In this document: positions 1 through 8,264 of the stretch, one piece after another
Layout: each line of letters begins with the position of its first letter
Numbering within the stretch: the first letter of the stretch is position 1
Assembly (NCBI GenBank): GCA_029261835.1
Contig: JAJDAO010000069.1
Span: 186,001 to 250,000 of the forward strand
Length of the DNA stretch: 64,000 bases
Direction: 5' to 3'
Origin: Deltaproteobacteria bacterium
GTDB taxonomy: Bacteria; Myxococcota_A; UBA9160; UBA4427
Translations under genes and position numbers: made by a program
Notes under the pieces: model-generated
Database searches by the model: none
Told to the model about the DNA's origin: nothing
The model's input: only the letters and a program-made list of their open reading frames with translations

Positions 1-1
1 C

Positions 2-1213
2 TACCCGCTCCAAGGCGGTGGCGAACTGCACGTCAAAGCCCGGCGCGAGATCCCGGTCGTGGCCGCCCGGGCGGCCTTTCGCGGCGGTCTGCTGGCGGAG
101 GACCGCGAGCGGGCGGGGCTCGGCAGCTTCCTCGCCTCGATGTGGACGCGCGGCACTCGAAGTCGCTCGGCGGCCGACTTCGCACGTGCGGTGGAGGACC
201 TCGCCGCCGAGATCGGCGGCTTCTCCGGCCGCAGCAGCCTCGGGCTCACGCTCGACGTCACGAGCGACAACCTCCTGCCAGCCCTCGACCTGTTTGCGGA
301 GGTGATGCTCGAGCCGGGCTTCGACGGGCAGGAGTTCGAGCGCGAGCAGAGAGAGACACTGGCCGCGATCGACCGCCGCGAGGATCAGCTCGCGCAGCGC
401 TCCTTCATGCTCTTCGCCGAGACGGAGTTCGTGCACCACCCGTACCGGCTACCCCTGCTCGGCGAGCGGCCCAGCGTGGAGCACTTCGACGCCGAGGGGG
501 TGCGCGCCCACCACGACCGGCTGATCCAGGCGCCGAATCTGGTGATGGCGGTGGCGGGAGACGTCGACCCGGACACGGTCGCGCAGGCAATCTCCGAACG
601 GCTGGCGGACCTGCCGGCCGGCCCCTTCGAACCACTGGCATACACACCCGAGCCACCCTCGGGCGAGATCCGCGAGGCCTGCTATCGCAAGGACCGCGCA
701 CAGGCCCACATGGTGATCGGCTTTCGGGGTGTCAGCGTGGACGACCCGGATCGCCACGCGCTGGAACTGATCTCGCAGCTTCTCGCGGGCCAGGCCGGGC
801 GGCTCTTTCTCGAGCTGCGCGACCGCCGCAGCCTGGCGTACTCCGTGAGTGCGATGAACATCGAAGGTGCCGAGCCCGGCTTCTTCGCCGTCTACATCGC
901 CACCGCGCCCGACAAGGTCGACGATGCGCGAAGGGGCATCCTCGAAGAGCTCGAGCGGCTGCTGCACGAGCCTCCGGACGAGCAGGAACTGGCCCGCACA
1001 CGGCGCAACCTGCTCGGCAATTTCGTAATCGACCAGCAGCGCAACACCGCCATCGCCGCCCAGATGGCGCTCGACGGCCTCTACGGCCTCGGCCCCGACG
1101 CGCACCTGCGCTACCCGGACGAGATCGCGGCTGTGACACGCGAAGACGTGCTGCGAGTGGCGCGCCGCATCCTGCGGCTCGACGCCTACACGCTGGCGCT
1201 CGTGCGGCCCTGA
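2..1213 (+). CDS. M16 (pitrilysin/insulinase) family peptidase, inactive-type half, 5'-truncated by the window
   Basis: The frame is open from the first bases of the window, so the gene begins upstream. What is visible is one M16 domain followed by an M16_C domain. At the place where catalytic M16 domains carry the zinc motif HxxEH, this protein reads GLGSFLASMWTRGT, so this half cannot bind zinc. The M16_C part keeps the typical Arg/Tyr pair in RRSLAYSVSA. In M16 proteins such a half is either the C-terminal half of a roughly 900-residue fused peptidase or the partner of a separate active subunit. The missing upstream sequence decides which. It ends convergently with the gamma-glutamyltransferase gene, 27 bases away. 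Confidence 0.85.
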   Translation, partial: YPLQGGGELHVKARREIPVVAARAAFRGGLLAEDRERAGLGSFLASMWTRGTRSRSAADFARAVEDLAAEIGGFSGRSSLGLTLDVTSDNLLPALDLFAEVMLEPGFDGQEFEREQRETLAAIDRREDQLAQRSFMLFAETEFVHHPYRLPLLGERPSVEHFDAEGVRAHHDRLIQAPNLVMAVAGDVDPDTVAQAISERLADLPAGPFEPLAYTPEPPSGEIREACYRKDRAQAHMVIGFRGVSVDDPDRHALELISQLLAGQAGRLFLELRDRRSLAYSVSAMNIEGAEPGFFAVYIATAPDKVDDARRGILEELERLLHEPPDEQELARTRRNLLGNFVIDQQRNTAIAAQMALDGLYGLGPDAHLRYPDEIAAVTREDVLRVARRILRLDAYTLALVRP

Positions 1214-1240
1214 GCTCCTGAGCGGCCCGTTGAAGCTATC

Positions 1241-2932
1241 TCACGGCCCCAGCGCTCCGCCGTCGGTACGCGGATCGCTGCCGCCCATGTGAAAGCCGGT
1301 CGCGGGATCGATCACGATCGCCTCGGCAGCGGACCAATGGCGCTGCTCGACCTCGACCACATGGCCGCGCGCGCGCAGCGCCTCGACCACATCGCGCGCT
1401 GTCTCCGGCTCGACGCGCAGCGTATCGGGCAGCCACTGGTGATGAAAGCGCGGCACGGAGACTGCCTGCTGCACGTCCATGCCGTAGTCGAGCACGTTCA
1501 TGATGCTGAGCAGCACCGTGCTGATGATGCGCGGGCCGCCCGGGCTACCGGTCACCATGAAGGGCCTGCCCTCCTTGACGAGAATGGTCGGTGTCATGCT
1601 CGAGAGCGGTCGCTTCCCCGGCGCAATCGCGTTGGCGCCGCGCGTATCCACGAGCCCGTAGACATTGGGTGTATCCGGCGCCAGCGCGAAGTCGTCCATC
1701 TCGTTATTGAGCAAGATGCCGGTCCCCGGCACCGTGATGCCCGAGCCGTAGCTCGTGTTGATCGTCATCGTGATCGCCACGGCTCCGCCCGCTGCGTCCG
1801 TAACCGACAGATGTGTCGTCCCCGCATCGTCGAGGCCGTTTCCGGGCGCCTTCACCTCACTCGCGCGAGCCAGATCGATGCGGGCGCGCTGCTCCGCGGC
1901 GTACGACTTCGAAATCAGCCGCTCGACCGGAACGTCAACGAAGTCCGCGTCACCCATATAGGCCGCACGATCCGCGAAAGCGAGCTTCATCACCTCGGTG
2001 ACGAGGTGCAGATGGCTGGAACTCCCCGCCCTGTCGCGCGCCAAATCGAAGCCTTCGAGGATGTTGAGACACTCGATCAAGACCGCGCCGCCGGACGAGG
2101 GCGGCGGAAAGGAGTAGACACGATAGCCGCGGTAGCTGCCCGCGACCGGCTGGCGGAGCTTTGCACGATGGTGTGCGAGATCTTCGAGCGTGAGTATCCC
2201 GCCGCGACGGCGCACCTCGGCCGCAATCGCCCGGCCGATCTCGCCGCCGTGGATCACGTCGGCGCCTTCAGCCGCGATGGCGCGAAGCGTGCGCGCCAGG
2301 TCTTTTTGCACCAGCCGCTGGCCGGGCTCCGCTCGCCCGCCCGCCGCCGGCGCGAACTGAATGCGCACCGTCTCGGGGAAGCGCTCCGCGCCAAAGCGCG
2401 CGCGCACATGGTTGATCACGCCGGCGTGGTAGGGGCCGATGGTGAAGCCGCCATCGGCCAGGCGGATGGCGGGCGCCAACACCTCGGCGAGTGGCATGGT
2501 CCCCCAGCGTTCGAGCAGCAGCTCGAGCCCGGTGCTGAAGGCGGGCACCGCCACCGCCAGCGCCCCGAGGAGCGAAGCCCGCTCCGGCACGCCCGGGCGG
2601 ACGTACATGTCCGGCGTGGCCGCGGCGGGCGCCACCTCACGCGCGTCCAGCGCGATCACCTCGCCGTCCGGCCGGCGCAGCAGCACGAACGCCCCGCCGC
2701 CAAGACCCGCCGAGAAGGGCTGCGTCACCGCGAGCGCAAAGGCGGTCGCCACCGCCGCATCGACCGCGTTGCCACCGGCGCGCAGCACGGCGGCCCCAGC
2801 CGCCGCCGCATCGACCGAAGAGCTCACCACCATGCCGCCACGGCTGTGGGCAGGCGCGCGTGAGGCCGCCGCTGTCAGACCGGGGGCCAGCAGCAACGCG
2901 AGCGAGAGCGCAGCGGCCAGCGGGCGGCGCAC
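1241..2932 (-). CDS. ggt: Gamma-glutamyltransferase, periplasmic
   Basis: This Ntn-hydrolase cleaves gamma-glutamyl bonds of glutathione and related compounds in the periplasm. The N-terminal hydrophobic stretch (RRPLAAALSLALLLAPGL) is a signal peptide. The autoprocessing site and nucleophile lie in GTTHLSV at about residue 372, where the first Thr becomes the N-terminus of the small subunit. The family blocks NTSYGSG, LLNNEMDDF and RPLSSMTPT follow. I chose the GTG at 2932 because GAGG stands six bases before it and it starts directly at the signal peptide. An in-frame ATG at 3025 is possible but would overlap the divergent cyclophilin start. Length and motif order fit the family. Confidence 0.93.
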   Translation of the reverse strand: MRRPLAAALSLALLLAPGLTAAASRAPAHSRGGMVVSSSVDAAAAGAAVLRAGGNAVDAAVATAFALAVTQPFSAGLGGGAFVLLRRPDGEVIALDAREVAPAAATPDMYVRPGVPERASLLGALAVAVPAFSTGLELLLERWGTMPLAEVLAPAIRLADGGFTIGPYHAGVINHVRARFGAERFPETVRIQFAPAAGGRAEPGQRLVQKDLARTLRAIAAEGADVIHGGEIGRAIAAEVRRRGGILTLEDLAHHRAKLRQPVAGSYRGYRVYSFPPPSSGGAVLIECLNILEGFDLARDRAGSSSHLHLVTEVMKLAFADRAAYMGDADFVDVPVERLISKSYAAEQRARIDLARASEVKAPGNGLDDAGTTHLSVTDAAGGAVAITMTINTSYGSGITVPGTGILLNNEMDDFALAPDTPNVYGLVDTRGANAIAPGKRPLSSMTPTILVKEGRPFMVTGSPGGPRIISTVLLSIMNVLDYGMDVQQAVSVPRFHHQWLPDTLRVEPETARDVVEALRARGHVVEVEQRHWSAAEAIVIDPATGFHMGGSDPRTDGGALGP

Positions 2933-3023
2933 AGAAGTCCTCAAACCCGCGGAAGATCGGGCCGATATGCCCAGTGTAGAGCGAACCCCGTGCAGGACGT
3001 CGAGAATGCGAGCGCGCATCAGC

Positions 3024-3728
3024 ATGAAGAGAAAGCTATCACAACGCCCCGGACGATCGGTCACCGCGGCAGCGGCGATCGTGCTCCTCGCCGTTGTCGC
3101 AGCGACCGCAGGGCCGCTGGCGTGTGGTTCTGGCGACGAGGCCAAAGAGGCGGCCCACAACGAGTCGACGGGGGCCGCATTCGTCTGGCCCGCGGGCCCG
3201 CGGCCGAGGGCGACTCTGCACGTGGCCGACTTCGGCAACATCGAATTCGACCTCTACCCCGAGCTCGCCCCGGAAACCGTCGCGAACTTCAGCAAGCTGG
3301 CCGAAGAGGGCTTCTACGCCGGCACCACCTTCCATCGCGTGATACCGGGCTTCATGATCCAGGGAGGCGACCCGAACTCCAAGAACCAGGATCCGCGAGA
3401 CGACGGCCAGGGGGGCCCGGGCTACGGAATCCCGGACGAATTCAGTGCTGCCTCCCATCTACGAGGCATCGTCTCGATGGCCAACAGCGGCCGTCCGAAC
3501 AGCGGCGGCAGCCAGTTCTTCATCGCGCAGGGCGACGTCCGAGAGCTGGACGGCCAACACACCATCTTCGGCCGCGTCTCAGCCGGCATGGACGTCGTCG
3601 ATGCGATCGCCAGCGTGGAGGTCGACAAGCACGGCCGCTGGGGCCCCGCAGAGCGCCCCATCGCCAGCGTCGTGATCGAGCGCGTGACCATCACCCCGGC
3701 CTCAGCCCCGGAGCAGCCGGCGGGCTAG
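3024..3728 (+). CDS. Cyclophilin-type peptidyl-prolyl cis-trans isomerase, exported
   Basis: The product isomerises Xaa-Pro bonds during folding of exported proteins. Residues 1-34 form an export signal with a Cys at 34 (GPLAC), a weak lipobox, so it may be a lipoprotein. The cyclophilin domain runs from about residue 64: FHRVIPGFMIQGGDP holds the catalytic Arg (residue 105), followed by GSQFFI and LDGQHTIFG. The Trp that contacts cyclosporin in eukaryotic cyclophilins is Glu here (before LDGQH), as often in bacterial members. The start is ATG 3024; the gene is divergent from ggt and runs towards tRNA-Phe. Confidence 0.92.
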   Translation: MKRKLSQRPGRSVTAAAAIVLLAVVAATAGPLACGSGDEAKEAAHNESTGAAFVWPAGPRPRATLHVADFGNIEFDLYPELAPETVANFSKLAEEGFYAGTTFHRVIPGFMIQGGDPNSKNQDPRDDGQGGPGYGIPDEFSAASHLRGIVSMANSGRPNSGGSQFFIAQGDVRELDGQHTIFGRVSAGMDVVDAIASVEVDKHGRWGPAERPIASVVIERVTITPASAPEQPAG

Positions 3729-3768
3729 CAGGCCGGAGCTGGCCGGCTATCCTCCGGCACCCAGCTGT

Positions 3769-3841
3769 GGCCCGGTAGCTCAGTTGGTAGAGCACGTGAC
3801 TGAAAATCACGGTGTCGACAGTTCAATTCTGTCCTGGGCCA
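3769..3841 (+). tRNA. tRNA-Phe (anticodon GAA)
   Basis: All arms fold: acceptor GGCCCGG with CTGGGCC (one G-T pair), D arm with AGCTCAGTTGGTAGAGC, anticodon stem GTGA/TCAC around the loop CTGAAAA (anticodon GAA), and T arm GACAG-TTCAATT-CTGTC. The discriminator base is A. CCA is not encoded (CCC follows). An accessory island starts just downstream, which fits the common use of tRNA genes as integration sites, but I see no duplicated tRNA 3' end in this window. Confidence 0.97.
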
Positions 3842-3856
3842 CCCGCCTTTTCGCGG

Positions 3857-3889
3857 AGTTGCGGCGTCGCGGACGTAGCCGCCGCAACT
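3857..3889 (+). terminator. Strong hairpin 15 bases after tRNA-Phe, possible terminator
   Basis: AGTTGCGGCG (3857-3866) pairs perfectly with CGCCGCAACT (3880-3889) around a 13-base loop. It lies just after the tRNA and could end its transcript. There is no T-run after the stem, so a classical intrinsic terminator is not proven; a short CTTTT lies before the stem. The remaining bases to 4107 contain no gene I can support. Confidence 0.4.
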
Positions 3890-4107
3890 TCGTGGCATCA
3901 CCACGGCCGCAGCCGACTCATTGGTCGATTCGGCACAGCCCGGCTCGTGTCAGAGTGAAACACGGCCTCGCTCGGCGAATTCCGATCCCGGATCAGTGCA
4001 ATCCTTACCCGTACTGTGCCAAAAGTCAGGACACGCCAGAGTCTCCGGAAAAGCCGGGGCAATTCATCTTCTCTTGCAGCACGTGACCAGACGCGGGACG
4101 GTGGGGC

Positions 4108-4809
4108 ATGGCGATGAGACAGAGACTCCCGTCATTTCTCCGAATTGAGATGCTCGGCCTGGCAGTACTGGCCGTGATAGTCGGCTGGGGACGTGTCGCC
4201 GACGCTGCACTGGTTCCCGTCGGCCACCCGATTCCGTCGATTGCGGTGGTGACCCTCGATAGCGACACCGGCTCATACTGGCTCGATCTCACTGAGACGA
4301 CCGGGCTTTCGTACGCCGACATCGAGGCGGGAGCCGGCGGACTTGCCGCTGCCGGCTGGCGCCACGCGACGATCGACGAGGTGTGCGATCTATTCGAGCG
4401 ATACCTGGTGCCCGCTTTCCCGCCCGCCATGAGCTGTCCGCTCATCGGCGTTGATCCGCCGACCGCGGCGACTTCGGCATCGGTCGCGACGTTCCTTCAG
4501 TTCCTCGGCAATACGGGCTTCGACGACGGAATCGGCGCAGGGACTGCGGGCTTCGCCGCCGGCGCAGTGCCGCCCGATCTGGGTGCCGTGATGCAAAGCG
4601 TGCCGGCGTATTACGCCGGTACCTTCGCGACCGGCTATACACCGACGTCCGTCGATCCCACGATCGACCATTACATGGTTCGGGCGACCGATCCCTTCGC
4701 CGTACCCGGGCTGCAGGTCTGGGGTATGGTGGCCGCAGCCGCGCTCCTCGCGGCGTGCGGCGCAATGCTCCTTCGCACCGAGGCTTCCCAGGCCCCCACT
4801 ACGCGCTAG
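4108..4809 (+). CDS. Exported protein with C-terminal membrane/sorting tail (CTERM-like), function unknown
   Basis: The protein has 233 residues. An N-terminal signal peptide (hydrophobic EMLGLAVLAVIVGWGRVADA) is followed by a body rich in Gly, Ala, Thr and Ser without a family I recognise. The C-terminus has three parts: a VPGL motif, a hydrophobic segment (WGMVAAAALLAACGAMLL) and a short tail with Arg. This is the layout of PEP-CTERM/VPxxx-CTERM substrates of exosortases, which are processed and anchored at the cell surface. No exosortase is in the window. A similar tail is on the protein at 31636-32781. An ATG two codons later (4114) is an alternative start. Confidence 0.6.
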   Translation: MAMRQRLPSFLRIEMLGLAVLAVIVGWGRVADAALVPVGHPIPSIAVVTLDSDTGSYWLDLTETTGLSYADIEAGAGGLAAAGWRHATIDEVCDLFERYLVPAFPPAMSCPLIGVDPPTAATSASVATFLQFLGNTGFDDGIGAGTAGFAAGAVPPDLGAVMQSVPAYYAGTFATGYTPTSVDPTIDHYMVRATDPFAVPGLQVWGMVAAAALLAACGAMLLRTEASQAPTTR

Positions 4810-4891
4810 TGCATTTGGCGAGCCAGCCTCTCGTTGTTGCTGACCTGTTCCCCGTTTCCTGATCCAAAGCGAATCCCGTCGCAACCGCCCG

Positions 4892-4992
4892 ACGCAGCCC
4901 GCCACCGGGTCCGATGGCCTCCAACCTTGGCCTATTCGTCGTAGTTCCACTTGTCGGACATAGCGGATTCCCCGCTTGAACTCCCTATGCGC
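4892..4992 (+). repeat. Dispersed repeat, copy 1 (longest)
   Basis: About 100 bases are shared with copies at 8119, 9808 and 10972, all in the same orientation. It begins around CGCAGCCCGCCACCGGGTCC and ends at CTTGAACTCCCTATGCGC. Inside are AGCGG-ATTCC-CCGCT (a 5-bp stem with 5-base loop) and an outer pair CATAG/CTATG. It lies between the CTERM gene and the 3' end of the dehydratase-like operon. I do not recognise it as a named insertion sequence end, and integron attC core boxes (RYYYAAC/GTTRRRY) are not present. Confidence 0.85.
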
Positions 4993-5127
4993 GAAGAGAC
5001 GACGGGCTCGCGAAGTTTGAGTGAGGCGGTTCCCAGGCTCCCGGCCCACTTCGGTCGGCACTACGCGCTGCAGACGAAGCGAGCGAAGATCAAGCGACTC
5101 ACGATGCGAAAGAAGAAAGGCGAGTAA
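4987..5127 (+). CDS. Possible 46-residue basic small protein
   Basis: The ATG lies inside the end of repeat copy 1 and the frame runs 46 codons to TAA. The product is basic, especially at its C-terminus (TKRAKIKRLTMRKKKGE). Most third codon positions are G or C, as in real genes of this genome. No ribosome binding site is clear and I know no family. The rest of the gap 4810-5257 shows nothing else that I can support. It may be a chance frame or a remnant of a longer gene. Confidence 0.35.
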   Translation: MREETTGSRSLSEAVPRLPAHFGRHYALQTKRAKIKRLTMRKKKGE

Positions 5128-5257
5128 TACCCCGCCAGGGCAGCCTCAACTGAAATCGAAGACCGTTTCACACCTCAGGGCACCCGAGAGCCCGAATCCT
5201 ATTGACGGGCCACTGACGAGGGAAAGTACCGGTCCCTATGCGAGGACCGTCTCTTCG

Positions 5258-6562
5258 CTAGTTCAATCCCGCCCCGGCGAAGAAACGGGAAATCCGATTC
5301 TTGATCTCATCTACGCTCGTATAGCTCGGGTCGAAGGAGTCCATGCCAATCGATAGAAAGGGGACCCCGGCCTCCCGACATGTCTCTCGCATGAGGCTGA
5401 TGTTTGCGGCTTGGTCCTTGTGCCCCATGTGTCCGGGGAAGATGACGCCGTCGATACGGAAATCTCTTACGAGCCGGGCCATTTCGGCCAGGATCTCCCC
5501 TGCGGTGCTGTGGGACTGACGCACCATGACAGGATCCCGCAGCGCTCGTCTTGCGAGCCCGCGAAACATCGTTGCTTCGCTCGTCGTGTCGATGAGCTGA
5601 AACGGACAGTTGCCCGACATGTCCATCGCGATGACAGCCCCGCACTCGCGCTCCATCCACGGCAGGATCTCATCCGCGAAGACCGGCAGGAAATCGAACC
5701 ACAACACCCGAATCCTCTGGTCCGGAACCTCAGGGCGACTCTCTACTACGCGCGTCTCAGCATCGGCCACCAGATCTTCGAACCACTCTAGATGGCCGTG
5801 CTCTCTGAGCCCTGCGCCCTCTGTCATGACCATGCCCGTGCATGCCCGCGCAAGGTTTGGCCCGTGCGGGGCGGGAATGGCGCGGCGCAGGTCGTGGTAC
5901 TCCAGCCAGAGCCGGTAGCACCTGTTGGTTTCTTCCGTTGCTTCCCGCAGGCGTTCGATCTCCAGCGTCTTTCCGGTGTGCTCGGTAATGAAATCAACGG
6001 TGCGTCTTAGCTCATCGGCATAGTAATCGATGCTGGCGCGATCCATGTGATACGGAGCATCGGGCATGAACATCGGAACATCGCGCCACTGCGAATGATG
6101 CATGTACGCCGCGTGCATGCTGGAAATGGGATCGCAGGGATGGACCATGGAGATGTAGGCCGTAGGGCGTGGAAGCACGCCCAGCTCCAGGTAGTGGAAC
6201 GACAGCCGTACAAACGTGCACAGGTCCATCGGAACCGGCATGCTTTGGATCGCCTCCAGGTCCTCCTGCATGTGCGAGTCTGGGATTCCGCCGGTTGAAA
6301 ACGCGCGCTCAAGGTGAAAGTACCAGTGAACCCCCATAGCCGTCATGATTTCGACGGGCGTCGTAAACTCACTCGCCAAGAAGGGCTCATCGTTCTCGAC
6401 GCACGACACGGTCTTTCGATCCTGCCGCAGCATGTTCTCGAGAGGCGGCTTGTACAGGTGGCCTAGCTCGGTCGGTTGTTGTTCGATTTGTTCCAGCATG
6501 AGTTCGAGCGTGGCAATTCGCTCGAGTGAGCGCGATATGCTCTTCCTCTTCCTCGCGTCCAT
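5258..6562 (-). CDS. 2-hydroxyacyl-CoA dehydratase / benzoyl-CoA reductase family protein, second subunit
   Basis: This protein of 434 residues belongs to the HgdB/BcrB/FldC superfamily, whose heterodimers carry [4Fe-4S] clusters and reduce or dehydrate CoA thioesters. The C-terminal block follows the family pattern: DGVIFPGHMGHKDQA, then PFLSIGMDSFDPSYTS and a final NRISRFF helix. Candidate ligand Cys occur at VSCVEND, DLCTF and HPCDP, but the C-terminal site that usually carries Cys reads GHMGHK here. The ATG at 6562 has GGAGGG seven to eight bases upstream; a GTG one codon earlier overlaps the TGAGTGATG junction. It is translationally coupled to the upstream subunit. Base composition is visibly less GC-rich than the flanking core genes. 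Confidence 0.8.
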   Translation of the reverse strand: MDARKRKSISRSLERIATLELMLEQIEQQPTELGHLYKPPLENMLRQDRKTVSCVENDEPFLASEFTTPVEIMTAMGVHWYFHLERAFSTGGIPDSHMQEDLEAIQSMPVPMDLCTFVRLSFHYLELGVLPRPTAYISMVHPCDPISSMHAAYMHHSQWRDVPMFMPDAPYHMDRASIDYYADELRRTVDFITEHTGKTLEIERLREATEETNRCYRLWLEYHDLRRAIPAPHGPNLARACTGMVMTEGAGLREHGHLEWFEDLVADAETRVVESRPEVPDQRIRVLWFDFLPVFADEILPWMERECGAVIAMDMSGNCPFQLIDTTSEATMFRGLARRALRDPVMVRQSHSTAGEILAEMARLVRDFRIDGVIFPGHMGHKDQAANISLMRETCREAGVPFLSIGMDSFDPSYTSVDEIKNRISRFFAGAGLN

Positions 6563-6565
6563 CAC

Positions 6566-7711
6566 TCAGCCCTCCATTGACTCGAGGAACGCTTGCACAC
6601 GCGTTCGTAGTTGGCCCTCGCCAAGGTGGTTGTATTCGCGTTCCAAGACGAGGAGTGGAATCTTTCGATCCTTGAAGTCGTGCTCGAGGGAGTAGCCCTC
6701 GAATGCCCAGGTGTCACAAAACGTGATGCGCTCCAGGATTACTCCATCTACCTGGAAGTCGCGGATCATCTTCATGACATAGGTATCCCGACTTTCATAC
6801 TGGGTGCAGATGCGAGGGCATGAGGGGCGCCCAGCAAGGTAGTAGGAGGCGAGCGCACCCAAGGGGTCCTCCGCGGCTTCGTCGACCGAGTGCCACAGAG
6901 TTCGCGACCCGTAGCAGAGCGAGTCTCCCACCACTAGTCCGCCTAGCCCTTCGATCACTTCGAGGTAGCGAGGGTCATCCAACTCACAGCCAATGATCAT
7001 CAGCCTCGCTCGGTACGCCTTCGTCGCTTGCCTGCTCTCGATTTCTTTCAGGAGCGTTCTCAGGAGCGCATTGAATTCCTGGCCCGGCATTGCTGTGCTT
7101 GCGACCGTGACTGCAAGCACCTCACTACCGGTAATCGGTGGCACCTTGACCCGTCGCAACTGGTATAGCTGGCGCAACAGACGACGCGTCTCGTTGTGTA
7201 GTCCAATGGCCTCTCGGAGCCTGGTGTCACTGATTTCGACGTCGAATTCTCGTTCCAATTGGGTGCGCAAGTCGGCAAGCTGCTCGCGGAAGAATGCTAC
7301 TTGCGGCGCATCGGTCTTCTTCGGGAGATGCAAGAGCTTCACGAAGGGCGTATCGACTCGCCGCACCCAGTAGTCGTAGGTTCGGCGGAGGGCATCGCAG
7401 CTATTGAACATGACGAGGCCGTCGAGCCAATCGTATTCCCCGGCGAGCGCGAGATTGAAGCAGTGTTTCGAGAAACTGCAGTTCAAGTTGCTGAGGTACG
7501 CGTCGGCCAGTTCGGTGCTCGTGCTTCCGGTACCGCGGATTCGAAAGGGGAGGAGTCCGGCTGCCGTGATGAGCTCCAGCGGCATGAAAGAACAGAAGTA
7601 ACCGACGACCTTTCCGCCTTGTCCCTTCCAGCTCTGCAGCGTTGGATTGCACAACGTTTGCGTTGCGTGGCTCATCTGCGCGAATGCGCTCGATTCAGTA
7701 CCGAGTTCCAT
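6566..7711 (-). CDS. 2-hydroxyacyl-CoA dehydratase / benzoyl-CoA reductase family protein, first subunit
   Basis: The partner of the downstream gene, 381 residues from the ATG at 7711 (GGGGGA four bases before it). It keeps the full family signature: NCSFSKHCF, FNSCDALRR, and near the C-terminus QVDGVILERITFCDTW, PLLVLEREY and GQLRTRVQAF. These supply the Cys ligands and CoA-side elements of the cluster-bearing subunit. An upstream in-frame extension to 7927 has no family match and is not included. The ATP-dependent activator/reductase (HgdC/BcrAD type) that such dimers normally need is not in this window. The substrate cannot be told from sequence. Confidence 0.85.
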   Translation of the reverse strand: MELGTESSAFAQMSHATQTLCNPTLQSWKGQGGKVVGYFCSFMPLELITAAGLLPFRIRGTGSTSTELADAYLSNLNCSFSKHCFNLALAGEYDWLDGLVMFNSCDALRRTYDYWVRRVDTPFVKLLHLPKKTDAPQVAFFREQLADLRTQLEREFDVEISDTRLREAIGLHNETRRLLRQLYQLRRVKVPPITGSEVLAVTVASTAMPGQEFNALLRTLLKEIESRQATKAYRARLMIIGCELDDPRYLEVIEGLGGLVVGDSLCYGSRTLWHSVDEAAEDPLGALASYYLAGRPSCPRICTQYESRDTYVMKMIRDFQVDGVILERITFCDTWAFEGYSLEHDFKDRKIPLLVLEREYNHLGEGQLRTRVQAFLESMEG

Positions 7712-8118
7712 CTTGTCCCCCAGGTCACCGTGGCAGAATTCACACCTCGTAGTGTGCCAGAACTCAGCCCGCCTGAAACGCGAGCGATTCCGGCTCGGTA
7801 GACTCTTCGCACAGAATGCGGCCCGCGAGGCCAAACCAGCAGACCTATGCCAAAGACCTCGCCCGCAAGGTGGCGCTGCGGATGCGTCCGGTGAACGAGC
7901 AGCGCGAGACGGGTGAGAGCGAGTCACAGCTTACCCCGCATGCCGAGGACAACCGGGCCTGGCTCGTGCCGGATGAGAGAGGCCGGGAGCTAGTCGGATG
8001 CTGCGACGCCACCGAGAATGAGTTCGATCAACGACTCGGTATACCTGTCGAGCGAGCGGCCCGAACTGGGAGAGGGAATGCGGAGCTTCTTGGCCCGTCG
8101 CTCCGTCGCAGCCACCCG
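7712..8118. other. Intergenic stretch upstream of the dehydratase-like operon
   Basis: It should hold the promoter of the minus-strand operon. Open frames exist on both strands. One minus-strand frame ending at 7990 (… LDRYTESLIELILGG …) resembles the C-terminal helix of a TetR regulator, but it lacks a DNA-binding half and merges into repeat copy 2, so at most it is a gene fragment. Confidence 0.4.
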
Positions 8119-8181
8119 TCGCAGCCCGCCACCGGGTCCGATGGCCCCCAACCTTGGCCTATTCGTCATAGCTACGTTCCT
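8119..8181 (+). repeat. Dispersed repeat, copy 2 (5' part)
   Basis: It matches copy 1 from GTCGCAGCCCGCC through CCTATTCGTC and then diverges. The GATGGCCCCCAACC block has one extra C compared with copy 4. It separates the dehydratase-like operon from the sulfatase-fold gene. Confidence 0.8.
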
Positions 8182-8264
8182 GCGGCCGACATGCGCCGCA
8201 TGCGATCGAGCGAATGCCATCGCCGACCCAAACCCTCCGCGGCTCAGCATGGTATCGTGCCGAG

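Noticed and set aside
1214..1240. Terminator between the convergent M16 and ggt genes
   Set aside because: The 27 bases contain no stem followed by a T-run.
1289..2863. A 524-codon open frame on the plus strand
   Set aside because: It is antisense to the well-supported gamma-glutamyltransferase gene; its translation is rich in Arg and His without any family pattern, as usual for antisense frames in GC-rich DNA.
7990..8250. Minus-strand frame resembling a TetR C-terminus
   Set aside because: Only one helix-like segment matches, the DNA-binding part is missing and the frame crosses repeat copy 2.
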